Shown: piece by piece, positions 7,892 through 14,304 of the stretch
Layout: each line of letters starts with the position of its first letter
Position numbering within the stretch: the first letter of the stretch is position 1
From: an uncultured Bacteroidales bacterium
GTDB lineage: Bacteria; Bacteroidota; Bacteroidia; Bacteroidales; UBA932
Reading direction: 5' to 3'
Length of the DNA stretch: 14,304 nucleotides
Assembly: GCA_927798505.1 (NCBI GenBank)
Contig: CAKMNE010000019.1
Location: forward strand, 1 to 14,304
Translations under genes and position numbers: made by a program
The notes under the pieces: generated by a model
Told to the model about the DNA's origin: nothing
Seen by the model: the letters and a program-made list of their open reading frames with translations, nothing else
Databases searched by the model: none

Positions 7892-9292
7892 ATGAAGAAA
7901 TTATTTTTACTATCGGCCGCATTGCTCGCTTTTGCAATCTCCGCCGGTGCACAGAATCAGGAAGAAGTTCAGTATAACCAGTATGGACAGAAGGTAGAGT
8001 CTCTTCCTATCGATGCCCGCCTGCAGGATGGCATTCTGGTATTCCAGAACAAGGCCGCAAACTACAAGATGTGGTTCGACGTGCGTGTTCAAGGCGATGC
8101 CGCCGTATTTTTTGGCTACGACAAGAATCTTGTCAGCATAGGAAACGGTATGAACATTCGTCGTTCCCGTTTTGCCATCAAGGCACAGCTTGACAAGAAC
8201 TGGTACGGAGAGCTTGACACTGACTGGACCAGCGGTACTCCTGAAATCAAGGATGCGATTCTTGAATATACAGGTATTCCGAACCTCTCGATAAAGATGG
8301 GTAACTTCAAGGAGAATTTCTCCATCCAGAGAAATACCACATCCCGTTATCTGCAGTTTATGGAGCGCCCTATGGTGACCGCTCTCGCACCTTCACGTCA
8401 TTTGGGAGTAGCTGCAACCTGGAGCTGTCCATTGGTTTGGGTGAGCGGTGGTGTTTTCGGCCCTGAGCTCAAGAGCAGCGAAGAGATGACCACAATGGAA
8501 GACGGCAACAAGGACTACGGTCTCAACGAAGGTCTTTCCTACACCGGAAAGGTTGCAATCCGTCCTATCAACAACCAGACTTCATCCCTGCACATCGGCG
8601 CTGCCGTTTCTTACCGCGAGCCTAAGCTCACCTCCACCGACGGCTACAACGCAACCCGCTACTCATCACGCAACTCCACTTCCATCAACCGCAAGAAATT
8701 CCTCGACACAGACGCAATTAAGGGCCTTGACCACGAGCTTGCCTACACCGTCGAGCTTGCAGGACACTGGAAGCAGCTCCGCTACGAAGGCGCCTACATC
8801 GCCCGCACCGCTTATCTCGATCCTGAGAAGACGGTCATCCCTAAGGAAGATCTTGGCCCTCAGACTGCTGACGGATGGTATGTTCAAGCAGGCTGGCTCC
8901 TCTTCGGAGGTCAGCAGAACTACGATGCAAAGGGAGGAAAGTACACCCGCATCAATCCTGGCAGAAGCTGGGGAGATGTCGAGCTCTGCGCCCGCTACGA
9001 GGTTGCTGACTTCAACTGCTCGAAGTACTATGCCGGAGGTAGCGCCCAGGCCTTCACTCTCGGTCTGAACTTCTATCCTACCAAAAACGTGAAGTTCGTC
9101 ATCAACTACCAGTACAACATCAATGACAAGTATGCAAACGGTAAGGGAGCCAACGACGGTACCGACGAGGCTGCAAAGTGGTTCGTGGGCTACGATGCCA
9201 GTGGCAACAAGTGCAAAGTCCCTTCACAGATTGTGGGCAATACCGGTATTTGCTACTCGATGATTGCCTGCCGTTTCCAGGTTGCATTCTAA
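7892..9292 (+). CDS. Outer-membrane porin, phosphate-selective OprO/OprP type
   Basis: The 466-residue precursor has a clean signal peptide (M-K-K-L-F-L-L then A-I-S-A-G-A, cleaved near residue 20). It is rich in alternating aromatic/polar strands and ends in phenylalanine (F-Q-V-A-F), as beta-barrel outer-membrane proteins do. M-W-F-D-V-R-V-Q-G-D followed by R-R-S-R-F-A-I-K-A (about 90-98) and the G-E-L-D-T-D-W strand match the phosphate-selective porin O/P family. Those proteins form channels for phosphate (OprP) or pyrophosphate/polyphosphate (OprO) in Pseudomonas. In Bacteroidota the family is broader, so phosphate selectivity is likely but unproven. The gene follows the PiT-HTH regulator by 36 bases and has its own promoter box. 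It precedes a lipoprotein gene by 46 bases. Confidence 0.85.
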   Translation: MKKLFLLSAALLAFAISAGAQNQEEVQYNQYGQKVESLPIDARLQDGILVFQNKAANYKMWFDVRVQGDAAVFFGYDKNLVSIGNGMNIRRSRFAIKAQLDKNWYGELDTDWTSGTPEIKDAILEYTGIPNLSIKMGNFKENFSIQRNTTSRYLQFMERPMVTALAPSRHLGVAATWSCPLVWVSGGVFGPELKSSEEMTTMEDGNKDYGLNEGLSYTGKVAIRPINNQTSSLHIGAAVSYREPKLTSTDGYNATRYSSRNSTSINRKKFLDTDAIKGLDHELAYTVELAGHWKQLRYEGAYIARTAYLDPEKTVIPKEDLGPQTADGWYVQAGWLLFGGQQNYDAKGGKYTRINPGRSWGDVELCARYEVADFNCSKYYAGGSAQAFTLGLNFYPTKNVKFVINYQYNINDKYANGKGANDGTDEAAKWFVGYDASGNKCKVPSQIVGNTGICYSMIACRFQVAF

Positions 9293-9338
9293 CAGATAAT
9301 AATAGTATGAATCATAGAACACTCAATTCAATCAAATC

Positions 9339-9959
9339 ATGAAAAAGTATTTTGCAATTACAGCTATGGCTGCACTCGCACTTGTTTCCTGCAACAAGAA
9401 TGGTTTCCAGACTGATGACAAGAACCAGGATGGAAACGGCAACACCGTTACCGGTATCGTTCTCAACGAGCTTGACGCCACAAACAAGTTCATCGAGATT
9501 TACAACACCACTGACAAGGAAGTTTCCCTCGAGGGTGTGTGCCTCGTGAAGTACGACTCCACCAAGGAAGGCGGAAAGAGCACAACCTGGACAGGTGCTG
9601 CAGGAATGAAGCTTGCTGCCAAGGCTTGGATTTACCTTGAGAGCTCAGACCTCGCTGACGAGGCCGAGGGTGGAGATCCCGCTTACGCTTATCAGAGCGA
9701 AAACCACGTCTTCAAGGGAGGTCTTTCCGGAAAGAAGAATGTGAAGATCGAGCTTTGCGACGCATCAGGCAAGGTGCTTGACTCTTTCGTTCGCGGTGAG
9801 GAAGGTTCAGGTTGGAACCAGGTTTCAGGTTACGAGAACGACAAGAAGCACTCATTCAGCCGCTGCCCTGACGGAACCGGCGAGTGGGCTTACGCAGATC
9901 CAACTCGTGGCGCAGCCAACGGAGAGAAGGCAGCTGAAATTTCACACGAAAATATATAG
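9339..9959 (+). CDS. Lamin-tail-domain (LTD) surface or periplasmic lipoprotein
   Basis: The 206-residue precursor has a lipoprotein signal: M-K-K-Y-F start, hydrophobic stretch, and lipobox L-V-S-C with the acylated Cys at 18. A Asn/Asp/Gly-rich spacer (19-36) follows. The mature part opens with V-L-N-E-L-D-A-T and K-F-I-E-I-Y-N (about 41-56), the N-terminal hallmark of LTD Ig-fold domains. The rest is beta-rich, ending near S-F-S-R-C-P-D-G-T-G-E-W, also a common LTD ending. In bacteria LTD modules anchor or accompany extracellular nucleases and phosphatases. Here the domain stands alone with no catalytic module, so a binding or scaffolding role is the best inference, perhaps for a phosphorylated polymer. 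It lies between the porin and the TTM-like gene, which follows after 8 bases. Confidence 0.75.
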   Translation: MKKYFAITAMAALALVSCNKNGFQTDDKNQDGNGNTVTGIVLNELDATNKFIEIYNTTDKEVSLEGVCLVKYDSTKEGGKSTTWTGAAGMKLAAKAWIYLESSDLADEAEGGDPAYAYQSENHVFKGGLSGKKNVKIELCDASGKVLDSFVRGEEGSGWNQVSGYENDKKHSFSRCPDGTGEWAYADPTRGAANGEKAAEISHENI

Positions 9960-9967
9960 TCTTAAAA

Positions 9968-10606
9968 ATGGCAGAACTGAAAATCGGCGAAATCTCAAAG
10001 CCACGCTTTGAATTCCGCAGCTTCGGACAGTGCTTCTGTGAAGCGCACAAGAGGATGGCACGCCTCTCTGCCCCGGTACCTGAAAAGGTTTGGGAAAGGC
10101 ACAGCGACGAAATCTACATCATCTCCGCCAAGAATGATATCAACAACACCAAGATTCGTGACGGCAAGATGGACATCAAGACCTTCGTGCAGTCAGTAGA
10201 CGGACTCGAGCAGTGGAACCCGCTGATGAAAGGAGAATTCCCAATCAGCGCCGAAGTTCTCCGCAACGAGGTTTATCCGGCCTTCATGGTTGAATGTCCT
10301 GAACTCACAAAGGACACCTACACCTACGAAGAGTTCATCGCTATGGTAAAGTCCAACCCTGACCTCGCCGCAGTACGCGTACACAAGCAGCGCTTCGGCT
10401 ACATGGTCAACAACACCATCTGTGAGTTCGGCAACGTCCTCATCAACGGTGCCAAGGTCGTAACCATCAACTCTGAATCAACCGAAATCGAAGACATCAA
10501 AAAGACAATTGCTGACTGCCACCTAGAAGGTGTAGAGAACATCAACTACCTCCAGGCCATCAAGCGTGTCATCGGTATGTCCGACAAACCACTTGCAAAC
10601 GAATAG
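9968..10606 (+). CDS. Uncharacterised protein, possibly a diverged CYTH/triphosphate-tunnel fold
   Basis: This is a soluble 212-residue protein with no signal or membrane segment. I do not recognise a named family with certainty. Several segments line up with the tunnel strands of CYTH/TTM enzymes: F-E-F-R (14-17), D-E-I-Y-I-I (48-52), N-T-K-I-R-D-G-K-M-D-I-K (60-71), M-K-G-E-F (87-91), R-V-H-K-Q-R-F-G-Y (137-145), and C-E-F-G-N-V-L-I-N-G-A-K-V-V-T-I-N (152-168). The basic tunnel residues seem kept, whereas the terminal acidic E-x-E that holds metal reads I-N-S-E. It might therefore bind a phosphate polyanion without hydrolysing it. The gene is 3 bases upstream of a canonical CYTH gene, which strengthens the idea. 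The fold assignment is tentative; the gene itself is certain. Confidence 0.5.
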   Translation: MAELKIGEISKPRFEFRSFGQCFCEAHKRMARLSAPVPEKVWERHSDEIYIISAKNDINNTKIRDGKMDIKTFVQSVDGLEQWNPLMKGEFPISAEVLRNEVYPAFMVECPELTKDTYTYEEFIAMVKSNPDLAAVRVHKQRFGYMVNNTICEFGNVLINGAKVVTINSESTEIEDIKKTIADCHLEGVENINYLQAIKRVIGMSDKPLANE

Positions 10607-10609
10607 TCT

Positions 10610-11086
10610 ATGGCACAGGAAATTGAAAAGAAATTCCTTGTAAAGGGGGACTTCAAGGCAGAAGCCTTCAAGCAAACCCGCATCACTCAGGGCTATCTCA
10701 GTTCGGTGCCTGAGCGCACCGTGCGCATCCGCGTCAAAGGAGACAAAGGCTTCATCACCGTCAAGGGAATAGGCAACGCCTCCGGAGCTGCCCGCTTCGA
10801 ATGGGAAAAAGAAATCCCTGTTGATGATGTTCGCGCACTTCTCGAACTCGCAGAGCCCGGTGTAATCGACAAGACTCGCTATCTTGTAAAGAACACAGAC
10901 GGTGTGCATACCTGGGAAATCGATGAGTTCTACGGCGACAACGACGGCCTGACCGTCGCTGAGGTGGAGCTTGCTGACGAAAACGAGCCATTCGACAAGC
11001 CGTCCTGGCTTGGAGAAGAGGTCACCGGAGATCCGAAGTACTTCAACTCAATGCTGATGAAGAACCCTTACAAGAACTGGAAGTAA
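10610..11086 (+). CDS. CYTH-domain inorganic triphosphatase (TTM family)
   Basis: This is a compact single-domain cytoplasmic CYTH protein of 158 residues, the size of stand-alone bacterial tripolyphosphatases. The N-terminal E-x-E-x-K is E4-I-E6-K-K8. Further tunnel residues are R39/R41 (V-R-I-R-V), T50-V-K52, E64/E66 (F-E-W-E-K), R90, E103-I-D105 and E118-V-E120. All the acidic metal-site positions and basic phosphate-binding positions expected of an active enzyme are present. Known relatives hydrolyse inorganic triphosphate to PPi and Pi with Mg2+ or Mn2+, and a few make cAMP or hydrolyse thiamine triphosphate. PPPi or PPi chemistry fits the pyrophosphatase and phosphate genes around it. 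It is 3 bases after the TTM-like gene; a GC-rich hairpin and 53 bases separate it from the permease. Confidence 0.9.
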   Translation: MAQEIEKKFLVKGDFKAEAFKQTRITQGYLSSVPERTVRIRVKGDKGFITVKGIGNASGAARFEWEKEIPVDDVRALLELAEPGVIDKTRYLVKNTDGVHTWEIDEFYGDNDGLTVAEVELADENEPFDKPSWLGEEVTGDPKYFNSMLMKNPYKNWK

Positions 11087-11093
11087 CCATTTG

Positions 11094-11121
11094 CCTGCAG
11101 CCCCCTGACCGGAGCTGCAGG
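11094..11121 (+). other. Intercistronic hairpin between the CYTH and permease genes
   Basis: CCTGCAGC (11094-11101) pairs perfectly with GCTGCAGG (11114-11121) around a 12-base loop that may add two more C-G pairs. No T-run follows; the next bases are A-rich up to the permease ATG. It is better read as an RNA-processing or stability element, or a partial attenuator, than as an intrinsic terminator. Confidence 0.45.
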
Positions 11122-11139
11122 TCCCAAAAACAAAAGAAG

Positions 11140-12720
11140 ATGCAATTTGACCCGCTTGACATGAACAATTACAAAGTCGAGAAACTTCCCAAGATGGAAA
11201 AAACCGGCTTTGAAAAGTGGATGGCCCGGCTCGGAGCACCGCTTGCCCTGATAGCCTTTGTGCTCATCTACTGGGGCTGCCATATCGGCTTCATAGACAA
11301 TCTGGACCTGACAGGGCTCTCGGCAAAAGCCGCAAAGCGCCTCTCCGAACTCGGTGTGGATGCTTTTCTTCGCACCAACTACGCGATGCTCGCCATCTTT
11401 GTGGCCTCCATCATCCTCTGGATTACCGAAGCCATCCCGAACTACCTCACATCACTCTTTGTGATTTTGGGAATCGTGCTCTGCGGTGTCACCACCCAGA
11501 AGGATGCCCTTGCGCAACTGGGACATCCGGTAATGTGGCTCAACATCCTCAGCTTCGTGCTGGCCTCCATGCTGGTAAAGACCAGGTTCGCCAAGCGTCT
11601 CGCCCTTGCCTTCGTCATCAAATTCGGAAAAACCGCCAAGGGAGTACTCTGGAGTTTCCTCCTGATAAACCTCATTCTCTCCCTGTTCATCTCCGCTACC
11701 ACTGTCAAGGCCACCCTCCTGCTGCCTATCTTCATGGTAGTCTGCGCCATCTACGGAGCCTCCGACGGAAAACGCAATAATTTCGGCCGTAACCTCGTGC
11801 TGCAGAACCTCTTCCAGGTGAACATAGGCGCCAATGCCTTCTACACCGGTTCGGGAGCCCATCTGCTGGCCATCAGCCTCATCGCCGGCTTCCTCGGAAG
11901 CTGCGACTTCGGCTACTCCGACTGGCTGTTGACCTGCGGTCCCATGAGCCTTGTCATCCTTGTAATAGGCCTGCTGCTTGGAATGTATGTCTTCTTCCCT
12001 ATGAAAAAGGAAGAGCAGAAGCCTCAGATCGAGGGAGGACTCGACAGGCTCAGGGAGGAGCTGGACGCCATGGGCAAGGTCAGTATCGAAGAAATCAAGG
12101 CCGTGTCCATCTTCGTGCTAGTGCTTTTCCTCTGGGTAACAAAAGGCACCTTCCACAATATGGATGAAACCATAGTTGCGCTGCTTGGAGCCATAATAGC
12201 CCTGCTCCCTAAGGTGGGTGTGGTCAAGTGGAATGACGTGGATATCCCTTGGCACCTGATGCTTTTCTCGGCCGGCGCCTACACCCTCGGCTCCGGACTC
12301 AACGCCACCGATCTGCCGAACACCATGGTCAACGCCGCCTTCGACTCACTCGGGATTACGGATGCCACCCCATATTGGGTGCTTTACCTGGTGCTCACTG
12401 CCCTGATGATATTCTCCGGACTGCTCTTCCAGTCGAAGACTATCAGGACCATGGTATTCGTCCCTATAGCCCTCGGCGTGGAGCAGAGATTCGGCTTTAT
12501 GCCGATGAGCCTGGCCCTTCCGGTCTCCATGCTGATTGAGCATGTCTATGTGCTGCCTTTCAACAGCAAGCCGGCTGCGCTGCTCTACAACACCAATCAG
12601 TACAGCCAGACCGACTCCTTCAAGTTCGGATTCACGATGATGGTTATCTCCTGGCTGCTCGTTCTGCTCTGGGGTGCCACTGTTTTCAAATGGTTCGGAA
12701 TAACTCCTGGTCTGTTCTGA
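11140..12720 (+). CDS. SLC13/DASS-family anion permease with altered SNT motifs
   Basis: This is a polytopic 526-residue inner-membrane protein. W-I-T-E-A-I-P (94-100), the long hydrophobic helices, the central charged loop (about 287-320, K-K-E-E-Q ... E-E-L-D-A) and the inverted two-repeat design identify the divalent anion:Na+ symporter family. Family members carry dicarboxylates, citrate, sulfate or, in SPX-bearing fungal members, phosphate. The two SNT motifs that bind Na+ and substrate read S-A-T (185-187, followed by T-V-K) and S-K-T (432-434, followed by I-R-T). The usual T-P-P-N-like tip appears as N-S-K-P-A (475-479). The extra basic residues suggest a highly charged anion and possibly no Na+ at one site; this is inference. 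Start at 11140 follows an A/G-rich stretch; Met8 is an alternative. The next gene begins one base after the stop. Confidence 0.85.
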   Translation: MQFDPLDMNNYKVEKLPKMEKTGFEKWMARLGAPLALIAFVLIYWGCHIGFIDNLDLTGLSAKAAKRLSELGVDAFLRTNYAMLAIFVASIILWITEAIPNYLTSLFVILGIVLCGVTTQKDALAQLGHPVMWLNILSFVLASMLVKTRFAKRLALAFVIKFGKTAKGVLWSFLLINLILSLFISATTVKATLLLPIFMVVCAIYGASDGKRNNFGRNLVLQNLFQVNIGANAFYTGSGAHLLAISLIAGFLGSCDFGYSDWLLTCGPMSLVILVIGLLLGMYVFFPMKKEEQKPQIEGGLDRLREELDAMGKVSIEEIKAVSIFVLVLFLWVTKGTFHNMDETIVALLGAIIALLPKVGVVKWNDVDIPWHLMLFSAGAYTLGSGLNATDLPNTMVNAAFDSLGITDATPYWVLYLVLTALMIFSGLLFQSKTIRTMVFVPIALGVEQRFGFMPMSLALPVSMLIEHVYVLPFNSKPAALLYNTNQYSQTDSFKFGFTMMVISWLLVLLWGATVFKWFGITPGLF

Positions 12721-12721
12721 T

Positions 12722-14149
12722 ATGATAGCGATAGGCACCAAGATTCACGACAAGTTCTCCATCGAATTCAAGGTGGGGTTCTTAACCCGTCGCAAAGCCC
12801 GTAAAAACGACTTCACGGTGGGGATGTGGATGTTCGTGCCTTCAAGCCTGGACATCACTCCATATACCTACACCAAGGCGGACTTCTACAGGGACGTGAA
12901 GACCAACATACGTCTCATTACTCCTTCCTTCCTGCTCAGGGATATCTGCGGGGGAGACGCCCTTCCTCTGCACAATGTGGAAAAGGCTGCCGACAGCATG
13001 GCCTCAGACCCTACCCGCACCAATACGGACGAGTACATCTACCAGGTGAAGATGTTCGCGGCAATAGTCAAGAGCTCTTTGCGCGATGAGACGGCCTACA
13101 TACGGCGCAGCCCCGAAAGGGACCTGGGCTTCCTGGTGAACAACTATATCGAGAACATCAGCGCAATAGTGGACGCCTACAGCAGGCTTCGGAGCCGCAT
13201 CTCCTTCCCCTCAGTGCCTTCAGCAGCCCTGGAGGCCTATGACATTGCGGGAGAGTTCATCTGCAGTGTGACCACCAATCACATATGTCGCCTGCTCAAG
13301 GACCTTAAGTCCAGAGACGGCCTTGACAATCTGGCGGATTCCCTGGTAGAGCTCTGTCACAAGGTTGACGGGTTCCGGACCGAAAGGGGCTATCCCCTCG
13401 GGAACGACGTCTACCGTCACGGAATACTCAAGAAATCCGTGGAATCCCAGCTCTACCTGCGCGTACCTAAAAAGAAAGACGGAGTCCTGGTCGAGCAGGC
13501 CTATTTCAGCCTTGCCGCCGGGATGGCCATGCTCTTTGCCACCGTGGTCGCCTGGGCCTTCCAAAGGCATTTCGGAAACCTCACCTGGCCTCTTTTCATA
13601 GCGCTGATTATCAGCTACATGATGAAAGACCGCATCAAGGAACTGATGCGCTACTACTTCGCCCACAGGGTGGGGAACCGATACTACGACAACAAGGCGA
13701 AAATCAAAATCAACAACAGGGAGATTGGCTCCCTGAAGGAAGCGGTGGACTTCATTCCTCTTGAGAAGGTGCCTGAACCGGTGCGCAAAATCCGTGACGA
13801 CAAGCGCATCTTCCCTTGCGACACCGCCCACGACGACGAAAGGGTGATACTCTACAAAAAGGTGGTCAAACTCGACAGGGAGAAGATGATGGAGAACGCA
13901 TCCTGGAACTACAGCGGGGTCAACGACATCATACGCCTTCAGGTCAACAGTTTCCTGCGCAAGATGGACAACCCTCTCGTCGAGCTTGACAGAGTGTCCG
14001 AAGACGGAAACGTAATCTCGGAGATGCTTCCGAAACTCTACTACATCAATATAGTTCTGGAGTACCACTACGACGAGGTGACAGATTACAAGCATCTGCG
14101 TATAGCCCTTACCCGCGACGGTATCCAGAAAATCGAGGAACTCTCCTAG
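12722..14149 (+). CDS. Conserved-looking protein of unknown function with a two-helix membrane hairpin
   Basis: The protein has 475 residues and I do not recognise the family. The N-terminal 255 residues are soluble, first strand-rich (W-M-F-V-P, about 36-40), then helical (about 85-215). A pair of hydrophobic helices follows (about 260-281 and 287-302), linked by a short Q-R-H-F-G-N-L turn. A basic stretch comes next (M-K-D-R-I-K-E-L-M-R, then Y-Y-F-A-H-R) and a mixed soluble tail (320-475). Both large parts should be cytoplasmic if the pair is a membrane hairpin. No catalytic motif is evident. The start lies one base after the permease stop (TGATATG), so it is probably translated with the permease and may be a partner or regulator of it. 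Coding character is good throughout, and the stop is 3 bases from the convergent DAHP synthase stop. Confidence 0.8.
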   Translation: MIAIGTKIHDKFSIEFKVGFLTRRKARKNDFTVGMWMFVPSSLDITPYTYTKADFYRDVKTNIRLITPSFLLRDICGGDALPLHNVEKAADSMASDPTRTNTDEYIYQVKMFAAIVKSSLRDETAYIRRSPERDLGFLVNNYIENISAIVDAYSRLRSRISFPSVPSAALEAYDIAGEFICSVTTNHICRLLKDLKSRDGLDNLADSLVELCHKVDGFRTERGYPLGNDVYRHGILKKSVESQLYLRVPKKKDGVLVEQAYFSLAAGMAMLFATVVAWAFQRHFGNLTWPLFIALIISYMMKDRIKELMRYYFAHRVGNRYYDNKAKIKINNREIGSLKEAVDFIPLEKVPEPVRKIRDDKRIFPCDTAHDDERVILYKKVVKLDREKMMENASWNYSGVNDIIRLQVNSFLRKMDNPLVELDRVSEDGNVISEMLPKLYYINIVLEYHYDEVTDYKHLRIALTRDGIQKIEELS

Positions 14150-14152
14150 GGC

Positions 14153-14304
14153 TTACCAGAGCTCGGCCAAATCGTAAATCAGCCTCTCGCTCTTCTCCCA
14201 ACCCAGACAAGGGTCGGTGATGGATTTGCCGTAGGTACCCTCCGACGCTTTCTGGCAGCCGTCCTCGATGTAGGATTCAATCATCATTCCCTTCAGGAGC
14301 TTGC
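14153..14304 (-). CDS. Class I DAHP synthase, C-terminal fragment (cut by window edge)
   Basis: The minus strand is open from the right edge to a TAA at 14153-14155 and encodes about 49 residues. G-M-M-I-E-S-Y-I-E-D-G, then T-Y-G-K-S-I-T-D-P-C-L-G-W, is the conserved end of AroF/AroG/AroH-type 3-deoxy-7-phosphoheptulonate synthases. These enzymes condense phosphoenolpyruvate and erythrose 4-phosphate in the first step of the shikimate pathway. The Glu in M-I-E-S and Asp in S-I-T-D-P are at positions that belong to the metal/active site of the family. It converges on the unknown gene with only 3 bases between stops. The start and any feedback-inhibition residues are outside the window, so the isoform cannot be named. 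Confidence 0.9.
   Translation of the reverse strand, partial: KLLKGMMIESYIEDGCQKASEGTYGKSITDPCLGWEKSERLIYDLAELW

Noticed and set aside
11094..11121. Intrinsic terminator splitting the operon between the CYTH and permease genes
   Set aside because: There is a stem but no T-run after it on the plus strand, and no promoter box is visible before the permease ATG, so the genes are probably still co-transcribed.
13220..14095. 291-codon open frame on the minus strand inside the two-TM protein gene
   Set aside because: It is fully antisense to a well-coding plus-strand gene. Its translation is a Val/His-rich shadow without recognisable domains, and it has no promoter box.

Overview
The window looks like a chromosomal segment of a Bacteroidales bacterium (Bacteroidota), with GC content judged by eye at about one half. 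The evidence is Bacteroidota-type promoters (TAnnTTTG -7 boxes), weak Shine-Dalgarno sites, a DUF5715 protein, an ABC-F protein of the EttA type, a K+-dependent membrane pyrophosphatase, and a LuxR-type HTH of the kind common in this phylum. I cannot place it to genus. I see no rRNA, tRNA, CRISPR array, insertion sequence or prophage.

Layout. (1) Positions 1-3176, plus strand: a tightly packed housekeeping operon. It holds the last codons of an unidentified gene, a DUF5715/M15-like membrane-anchored protein, a phosphoglycolate-phosphatase-like HAD hydrolase and ettA. It closes with a 16-bp perfect hairpin built partly from the last ettA codons. (2) 3216-5393, minus strand: hppA, a K+-dependent ion-pumping membrane pyrophosphatase. 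(3) 5394-5670: a divergent regulatory region with promoter boxes on both strands and two perfect 10-nt palindromes. (4) 5671-14149, plus strand: eight genes in one direction with short gaps. They are a DUF47/PhoU-like protein, a degenerate PiT phosphate permease fused to a coiled coil and a LuxR-type DNA-binding domain, a phosphate-selective (OprO/P-type) porin, a lamin-tail-domain lipoprotein, a diverged triphosphate-tunnel-like protein, a canonical CYTH triphosphatase, an SLC13/DASS permease with altered SNT motifs, and a two-TM protein of unknown function. (5) 14153-14304, minus strand: the C-terminus of a class I DAHP synthase, converging on the last gene.

How the genes may work together. 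The main observation is the PiT-HTH fusion at 6317-7855. It has the two-repeat layout of a PiT phosphate transporter, but the signature ANDxxN and P-x-S-T-T-H motifs are not preserved, and the C-terminus is a DNA-binding domain. It follows a DUF47 gene (the usual PiT partner) by one base and precedes a phosphate-type porin that has its own promoter box. I infer a membrane-bound one-component phosphate sensor, or transceptor, that controls an outer-membrane phosphate or polyphosphate uptake module. The CYTH triphosphatase, its TTM-like neighbour, the anion permease and the divergent pyrophosphatase would all handle phosphoanions (Pi, PPi, PPPi). The family assignments are firm for most genes. 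The functional unit and its ligand are inference.
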